Below the pieces are notes generated by a model. That model did no database searches. It was not told the DNA's origin and saw only the letters and a program-made list of their open reading frames with translations. A stretch of DNA of 64,000 nucleotides from Capra hircus (taxonomy: Eukaryota > Chordata > Mammalia > Artiodactyla > Bovidae). The stretch spans positions 33,103,022-33,167,021 of the forward strand of contig NC_030824.1 in assembly GCF_001704415.2 (NCBI RefSeq), read 5' to 3'. The translations under genes were made by a program, and so were the position numbers. Shown one piece after another: positions 57,726 through 64,000 of the stretch; position 1 is the first letter of the stretch; every line of letters starts with the position of its first letter.

Positions 57726-59699
57726 CTAATGTAGCACTTATTTTACATGAAAGTCATATAATTTTTACACAAATGTTATCATAAACCATATAAAGATCAT
57801 TTAGGCAACAATGACAACACCCTTATCTTTCACCTAAGAGGGTCACACAGTTAGTACTTTAGCACTTTCAGTTATGATGATCATGCTGAGATGGAAATAT
57901 CAAAAGATTCTTTGTTTTATTCAGAAATCAATGTATTTCCTTGCAAAGTGTATATATTGCTTCTCATCCTTCTTAGATATAGAATTTTTTGATTCACTAA
58001 TATAGCTAGACTTTCTCCTCCAAGATAAGCTCTAATAGTCTTCCTAAAATACATTCCTGTAAAGACATCTACACACAGTGATGTTTTTGTAAGATTTTAC
58101 ATGTCAAGACATCTTAATATATCACTGTTTAGATGATACATACTTATATTTCTTTTTAAAATCTTCTCTGAGTATAAAATTACTTTTCAACTTTTTGAGA
58201 TCTTATCTACTATAAATTCTCTCTACTACAACACTTATTTGAACTTTAAATATTTCTGTCCATAAGCAAAAATTTTAAAAATATCAAAGAAAAGTTTTAA
58301 AGTAATTGCATAAAACATGAATGATGTCTTCTTTCAGCTTACTGAGCTCATCCTTCTTTAATGGAAAAATTCTGAACTTAACCAAGTACTATAAAGAAGT
58401 AAAAGGAATAACTTTTTTCACTTAAATATTACTTTCCAAGTGTCATTTTTTTCCTTAGGAAAAATATTTTTATAGTAAAAATTAAACAGAAATAGACTTT
58501 AGGATTTTTTCTAAAGAATCTTGTTATATATTTGTAGAATAGAGTTTGATTGAAAAATAATATATGCTTCCTTGTAGATTGATTTCAAATAGGTTAATCA
58601 TTTAGAGTCATTCACAAATAAATAAACAGTCAACATGATTTATAAGAGGTCTCTTTTCCTAGGATGCCTAGTTATCTCTAACTTGTAATAAGTATAATAA
58701 ATGAAACAATACATTAAAATCTATTGATAAGTGACTTGGAAGTTTTGAACATTTTAAAGACTTGAACAAAGTAGTAGAACTAGTTTGGAGCTTGCCATGG
58801 TATTATTTATTTGCTGAAGTTGGTTCTAAGTGATTATTTTGAAATGCGTGATGCATTTGAATACTTATACTAAGCATACATCGCTATTTAACAAATGAAA
58901 AAGCCCACTAAAAGTTTATGTGTTTTTCCTCTTCTCCATTTCACCCATCCTTTATTCTCTAACAGTCATCTGAATTTCAGACTTCACAGGTCTCTCTCTC
59001 TCTAAACTCACCAGAGCTCACTTTGTCCCTGTGACTACATAAGTGGTGGTTCATCAACTTCCTGAAACATGCCTGAATCACCACTCCCTGTTGCCTTTGT
59101 CTTCACTGCTAGCTCTGCTTCTGTGCCCTTACCTATCATCTCTGTCCACCTTTGCATGGATGGCTCCTTCTTGGCACTTCAGTTTCATCTTATATATTAT
59201 AAATTGAAAGAATATTTTCATGAGCCTCTCCTGGCAGTTTCATAGTTAAGAGTCCATGATTTCAATGTAGAGGAGGGAATAAACTTTCTTGTCCATCTAA
59301 GTAAATAGCTATCCAATCACTTATTTAAGAGCCAATAGCCTGATGTATTTCTACTTAGTTCAGACATTGTGTTGTTTACTTTTTCTTAACCTTTTCCATT
59401 AGGAAGACCCATGAGAATATAGGCATCATTTGGCAAGTTGAAAGGTATTCTCCAGTATGTACAAAACCAACTGGCACTTGAGAGGATGTTTATTCAAAGT
59501 TGAAAGAATGTTTGTTGAAAGAATGAAAGTTGGGGGAAAAAAATGAATGAATGGAAATGGTTTGCTTGTCACATCGCAGATATAAAAATATAATCATAAC
59601 TGTTAATAAGAATATTGAGAAAAACACATCCTTTAGGTAAAATATAAACTGGAAGAAGGTGCTTGAAGAGCATTCTTTAACACCTACCAAAACAAAGTA
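57726..59699. other. AT-rich DNA, no gene seen
   Basis: Nearly 2 kb without a recognisable repeat or frame. The stretch 58920-59170 is pyrimidine-richer and might be an ancient repeat that I cannot place. Confidence 0.4.
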
Positions 59700-59905
59700 T
59701 GTCTCTTTCCTGATGGCTCAGCAGGTAAAGAATCCACTTGCAATGGAGACTCAAGAGATGCAGGTTTGATCCCTGGATCAGGAAGCTCCTCTGAAGGAGG
59801 AAAATGACATATTATTGCCTTAAAAACTCCATGAACAGAGGAGCCTGGCAGGCTACAGTCTGTGGGGTCACAAAGATTCAGAAATGACTGAACAGGTCAT
59901 GCATA
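59700..59905 (+). mobile_element. Bov-tA SINE
   Basis: Head 'tttcctgatggctcagcagg', then GGTTTGATCCCTGGATCAGG and the BovB-like tail (CAGTCTGTGGGGTCACAAAG). Diverged. Confidence 0.85.
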
Positions 59906-60059
59906 TGCAAAACAAAACATGCAATTATATTTGTGCCTTGTAGTGCATCTATGGAAAACACTTTAAAGAAGACATTCATTTTTACTAATTCTTATATTAC
60001 TAACCAGAATGTATAGAAAATAATATAGCCATTAATGAGAAGCCATGATTCAACATAGT

Positions 60060-60620
60060 TTAGTACTTCTTTGGTTAAGACACAATTCTGGCTTGGGGGC
60101 TATATATATCAGGAAATAAAAGTTCCTGCCTTTATGATGTGAAATGAAAATATCTCCTGCCATATTAATGAAGAAAAAATATTACAACCATCAGCAATTT
60201 CTGGGCTCCAAATGTAAATGAGGGTTCCCAAATCTGTGATCCAGCAGACGCTGCCACCCTCCATGGTGATTGCTGAGGAGTTGGAGGAATGGGAAAAGCA
60301 AAGTGAACAAAGAAACAGGACTGGCCCCAGAAAGCTGAGGTGCATATGAGAGGAATGAACTTGGAGAGTCCAGAGGCTTGCATCTTCCCAACATATACTG
60401 TTAACTTCCTTGACTTGGTACATGATTTTTGATGTTCAGACTGCCTACTTTTGTTGCAAACTTGTTATGTAGCCTGACTTCCCCTCTTGCCTCCTTTGAG
60501 CAGTTTTCTCAGAGCTACTGAGACGCTGTTTCCTGGGCTCAGAGTCCTAAACGTTCCAATCAAATAAAATAATTCTCTACTTTCTGGTTGTGACTATATG
60601 TTTTCGTTGAAAGTTTGGCT
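60060..60620 (+). mobile_element. Probable ERV1-type LTR
   Basis: The right half has R/U5-like order: 'cctcctttgagcagttttct', 'cagagctactgagacgctgt', then AATAAAATAATTC (polyadenylation signal near 60565) and a T/G-rich end before 'ggctaccacaagagaccc'. Short minus-strand frames inside it (60109-60423) are by-products. The left boundary is uncertain. Confidence 0.5.
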
Positions 60621-60778
60621 ACCACAAGAGACCCAGAACAGATTTTTCTCCTCTGCCTAAACTCTGCCAGAAACCATAGCCATGGTACCAGCAGAGGCCC
60701 CTTGTGCCCACCCACTTTGTTGGGAGTTTAGGATGGATTTGAGTAAATCTCTCCTGGTCCGCACATCTCCCATACTGG

Positions 60779-60910
60779 CTGCTGCTGCTGCTGCTAAGTC
60801 GCTTCAGTCGTCTCCGACTCTGTGCGATCCCATGCACAGCAGCCCGCTGGGCTCCTCTGTCCACGAAATTTTCTAGACAAACATACTGGAGTGGGTTGCC
60901 ATTTCCTTCT
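60779..60910 (-). mobile_element. Bov-A monomer SINE with 9-bp target duplication
   Basis: (CTG)n left edge and one monomer to CCATTTCCTTCT. CCATACTGG flanks it at 60770-60778 and 60911-60919. Confidence 0.9.
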
Positions 60911-60962
60911 CCATACTGGTTGAGATCCTGAATTTTTATTTGGTGGGATATAGCAGGTACCT

Positions 60963-61070
60963 CCAGGATTCTTGCCTAGAGAATCCCAGGGATGGGGGAA
61001 CCTGGTGGGCTGCCGTCTATGGGGTCGCACAGAGTCGGACACGCCTGAAGCGACTTAGCAGCAGCAGCAG
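60963..61070 (+). mobile_element. Bov-A monomer SINE, 5'-truncated, with target duplication
   Basis: Second monomer of a Bov-A2 (ATTCTTGCCTAGAGAATCCC to TTAGCAGCAGCAGCAG). AGCAGGTACCT occurs at 60952-60962 and 61066-61076; the duplication shares bases with the AGC tail. Confidence 0.9.
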
Positions 61071-61076
61071 GTACCT

Positions 61077-61681
61077 AACCCCTCAGTAAGCTCCTGGGGG
61101 TGAGGGGGCAGCGCAGTAGGAAGACACCAGGAAATACCCACCAGTGTGGGGCTCAATCGGAAGATACCAAGGGAATTCTCACCTGGTTGAAAGACTGAGA
61201 GAGAGGGAGTCCATTAAAGACATCCAGGAATTAGTTGAAACATAACAAGGAAATTCGCAAACAGTGGAAAGGCACTGGTAGGGGCAGGCTCGGTTTTAGT
61301 AATACCTGGGGCTCAGTTGAAAGACATAGAGGTGGCTCTGGTGTAGAAAGACACAAGGAACAGAGCTCATATTTGCAATTACCTAGTTAACTAGAGAAAT
61401 TAAGTCTTGCCCTAAATATTGAGGGGGCTGTTTAAAACACATACAGTTAAAAATTATTTTTTCCACAATTTTTGTAAAGCCTTAAACAAGGCCTTCTATG
61501 GGGAAACTCAGATTTCTGTCTTTGATTTGTAAACATTCTATCTGACCTTCCTAGGTTGTTCTATTGTATGCTTGTGTTAGGCCTGTAAGAGGTCCTTTGT
61601 GTTCTTAATCACTTGCATCTCTGTGGAGATATAATTTATTGGTGAGCAAATAATGGATCCTTTGAAAATTAGAGAAACTAA
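61077..61681 (+). other. Possible ERV leader continuation, no gene seen
   Basis: Purine-rich DNA ('gactgagagagagggagtcc', 'gaaagacacaaggaa') follows the probable LTR at 60.06-60.62 kb once the two SINEs are disregarded, as a retroviral leader would. No gag-like frame follows. Tentative. Confidence 0.35.
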
Positions 61682-61690
61682 CAAATTATT

Positions 61691-61953
61691 TCGGAGAAGG
61701 CAATGGCAACCCACTCCAGTACTCTTGCCTGGCAAATCCCATGGACGGAGGAGCCTGGTAGGCTGCAGTCCATGGGGTCTCGAAGAGTTGGACACGACTG
61801 AGCGACTTCACTTTCACGCATTGGAGAAGGAAATGGCAACCCACTTCAGTGGTCTTGCCTGGAGAATCCCAGGGATGGGGGAGCCTGTTGGGCTGCCATC
61901 TATAGGGTCGCACAGAGTTGGACACGACTGAAGCGACTTAGTAGCAGCAGCAG
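61691..61953 (+). mobile_element. Bov-A2 SINE with 9-bp target duplication
   Basis: Two monomers joined by GACTTCACTTTCACGCATTG, with an (AGC)n tail. CAAATTATT flanks it at 61682-61690 and 61954-61962. Low divergence and intact CpGs suggest a recent insertion. Confidence 0.95.
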
Positions 61954-62099
61954 CAAATTATTAAATATAGAGTCCTCTCATTGTAAACAACTGTTTGTTG
62001 CTACCTATAAAAGTCAAATTAACCTAAGAATTTATTTATTTTTTTTGAATGAGGAAAACTGGTTCAGGAAGCTACTTTGAGACCTTCTTCTCAATGGGC

Positions 62100-62287
62100 C
62101 TTGTTGTTGTTCAGTCACCAAGTCCTGTCCCTCTCTTGGTGACCCTGTGAACTGCAGCATGCCAGGCTTCCATGTCCCTCACCGACCTCCCCGAGTTTGC
62201 CCAAATTCATGTCCATCGAATTAGTGAGGCCATCCAACCATCTCTTCTTTGTTGTCCTCTTCTTCTGCCTTCAATCTTTCCTAGCAG
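62100..62287 (-). mobile_element. Old BovB 3' fragment with (TTG)n-type tail
   Basis: Left edge TTGTTGTTGTTCAGTCACC, then 'ctgcagcatgccaggcttcc' and 'catccaaccatctcttcttt'. Diverged; same tail type as 12230-12672. Confidence 0.8.
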
Positions 62288-63278
62288 GAAACCTAACCCC
62301 CTACTGTTCTCCAACATTAAAAGCTAAACAAATTGGTTTTATTTACCCCAGTTTTAAGTTATAAATTTTAGGGGCTAGAAAACTTTGCACAGAGGTATCT
62401 GGCTAGTTATTTTAGGCTAAAGGGCCTGACTTCCTCAGCTCTACCTGACTCTGGGGATCCCAGAGCCTTTAATATAAAAGTAACATAGGGAACAAAAAGA
62501 AAAAAAAAATTCTAAACTCTTCCCTAAGACCAAAGCTTGTTGACTGGATACTTATTAGAGCTAAAGTTAAAGGTGGTGGAATCTAGATAAAGGTATATAA
62601 ATTATATATTTAAATAGGCTTTTTATAAGATGGTTACAGCTTTTATTTAACTATATTGTGGGGTAAACAAGGCATTCAGACTGCCACAAAGGAAATATTA
62701 ACTAAACATACTGAAGAAACCAATAGTTACCTGAGTCATACAAAATAAGTAAACTGGAAAATAATATCCAAGGATTAATAAAACAAAAAGTGATTTTACT
62801 TTGGCTTAATTTATAAACTCAGAAAGTTCTTTGCTAAATGCCTTACACAAAGCTTTGAAGATGTGATAAATTCACTCTAAAGTTATAAAACATAGAACTT
62901 TGTAAATCACATTTCAGTTTGATAAAAATCTTGCCACTGATTTTAGTAACTTTAGGCCAAAAAAAAGAAATTCTGAAAAAACTAAACAGCTGCAAATGTC
63001 TAAACCAGAATATGAATACCGACTGCAAGGAACTAGACTAAACCCAATTAAGCAGGCAAGACCAAGGGGGGAAAAAAAGTGGCAGTTTTAAATCTAAACT
63101 GCTGAGAATGTTCCTACAGTCAAACCTTATAGAGAATAAGCCTTAATCATCTCGGCAAGCAACATTAAGGTATTCTAACTGCAAATTTTGTTTATGTCTG
63201 TGTACACATTATACATATGAGAACTCTGCTTCTAAAGGTATTATTAGAATTGGATTTATAAAGAACTCTATTTAATTT
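62288..63278. other. Unclassified AT-rich DNA
   Basis: No domain-bearing frame. It lies between two LTR-like sequences of opposite orientation and could be degraded retroviral internal sequence, but I see no motif to support that. Confidence 0.35.
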
Positions 63279-63738
63279 TGCTACTGAGTCCAAGTTTGCT
63301 GTGCTCACTGAACAATAGGCCAATGAATCTGAGAGATGAGGTGTTGAGGCAAGGAAAAGACTTTGATCAGGGAGCCAGCAGACCGGGAAGATGGCAGGCT
63401 AGCACCTCAAAATAACCATTTTTTGGGGGGTCTGGAGGCCAGGTTCTTTTATAGATTAGAGATAAGGGGTGGTGAGGAAGCAAAGGAAAAAGGCCATTAA
63501 TCTTGCAAACATCTCCTACAAGGACAAGCTTCAGGCAGGGGATATGTTAATTTCTTCCTTCCTGCCATCCACGAGTGGACAGGGTTCTGAACAAAGATAG
63601 TTTAGTTTAACAGTCAGGAAAAGGGGCAGGATTCTCTGAGGCAAACCATTCTGTATGATAATAATAAAAAAGCAACAAAAAGGAAATCAAAGAAACAGTT
63701 CCAACGTGGAGTTAGAATTGGCTTCCTCCCTGCAACAA
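63279..63738 (-). mobile_element. Solo LTR with 4-bp target duplication
   Basis: On the minus strand it starts TGTTGCAGGGAGG at 63738 and ends GACTCAGTAGCA at 63279 (TG...CA). A TATA-like CTATAAAAGAACC lies near 63447-63460, followed by a C-rich U5. ATTT is present immediately outside both ends, matching the 4-bp duplications of class I elements. No internal genes adjoin it. Confidence 0.65.
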
Positions 63739-63978
63739 TTTTAATAAAAAGTGCTCACATTTAAAGAAAACTGACCAAGATGACTTTCAGTTTCTCATAA
63801 ACTGGGAAATATTCAATATTATGTTGACACCTGATATTAATGTTTAATTTTGTAGATCTAAGTATACATGTCATTAAGTGTTATTAAAATAAGGTATACT
63901 TTATTATACCGAGGTTAATAAATAAGAGCTTACTAATCTCTTGCAAGAAAATAACTCTAAACGATAAAACTTTAAGTG
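63739..63978. other. AT-rich DNA, no gene seen
   Basis: Nothing recognisable. Confidence 0.4.
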
Positions 63979-64000
63979 TCTGCCTGGAATGCAGGAGACC
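63979..64000 (+). mobile_element. Start of a Bov-tA SINE cut by the window edge
   Basis: TCTGCCTGGAATGCAGGAGA is the distal part of a Bov-tA head. The element continues beyond the window. Confidence 0.65.

Noticed and set aside
60109..60423. Three overlapping minus-strand frames, one with a Leu/Phe-rich stretch that could pass for a membrane segment
   Set aside because: They sit antisense in a probable LTR and overlap in three registers, as expected from pyrimidine-rich minus-strand composition.
1127..64000. tRNA-like heads in the many Bov-tA and CHR elements as tRNA genes
   Set aside because: They lack a complete cloverleaf and are always joined to SINE bodies.
1..64000. CRISPR arrays, operons, ribosome-binding sites or other prokaryotic features
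   Set aside because: The sequence is plainly mammalian. The only tandem arrays are microsatellites and minisatellites without regular spacers.

Overview
The window is a gene-free, repeat-dense stretch of a ruminant (pecoran, most likely bovid) nuclear genome. The diagnosis rests on three ruminant-specific families that dominate it: BovB (an RTE-clade LINE), its derivative SINEs Bov-A/Bov-A2, and Bov-tA, whose tRNA-like head is fused to the BovB tail. Cetartiodactyl CHR-type SINEs, ruminant L1 pieces, older L2 and MaLR remnants and endogenous retroviruses make up much of the rest. I found no host exon structure, no tRNA or snRNA gene and no CRISPR array. Every long open frame belongs to a retroelement. 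The sequence does not tell cattle from sheep, goat or buffalo.

Layout. 1-5.7 kb: AT-rich DNA with scattered SINEs and an L1 3' end. 5.76-6.98 kb: a 5'-truncated BovB with a 390-codon open reverse-transcriptase frame. 7.3-9.1 kb: unclassified DNA and an MLT1-like LTR. 9.2-16.05 kb: three BovB copies on the minus strand, two nearly full length. 16.65-20.98 kb: two BovB 3' pieces on the plus strand. 21.05-22.83 kb: a long imperfect inverted repeat whose loop is a BovB 3' fragment. 23.6-27.95 kb: a BovB whose 5' third is inverted relative to its 3' two thirds, with a Bov-A2 at the joint; the breakpoints fit twin priming. 28.4-31.5 kb: two more plus-strand BovB copies. 31.7-35.8 kb: L1, MaLR LTR, CHR and L2 relics. 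35.85-37.98 kb: a BovB with an in-frame 33-A run inside the RT frame. 38-42.3 kb: short BovB tails, an antisense L1 ORF2 piece and a 5'-truncated BovB with a perfect 11-bp target duplication.

42.35-51.15 kb holds a two-LTR gammaretrovirus-like provirus on the minus strand. It has a tRNA-His-like primer-binding site, a 2.3-kb leader, gag (MA, CA, two zinc knuckles), protease, RT, RNase H, integrase and only the tail of env TM. It is multiply inactivated. 51.2-64 kb: a probable DNA-transposon relic split by a Bov-A2, a 1.65-kb class II-type solo LTR, several SINEs with clean target duplications, a probable ERV1 LTR with leader-like DNA, and a solo LTR with a 4-bp duplication.

The elements work together only as parasites and hosts: Bov-A2 and Bov-tA depend on BovB machinery, and several insertions are nested, giving relative ages. 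I did not find a new protein-coding system. The structures most worth a second look are the inverted repeat, the inverted BovB, the minisatellite in the provirus leader and the opposed BovB copies.
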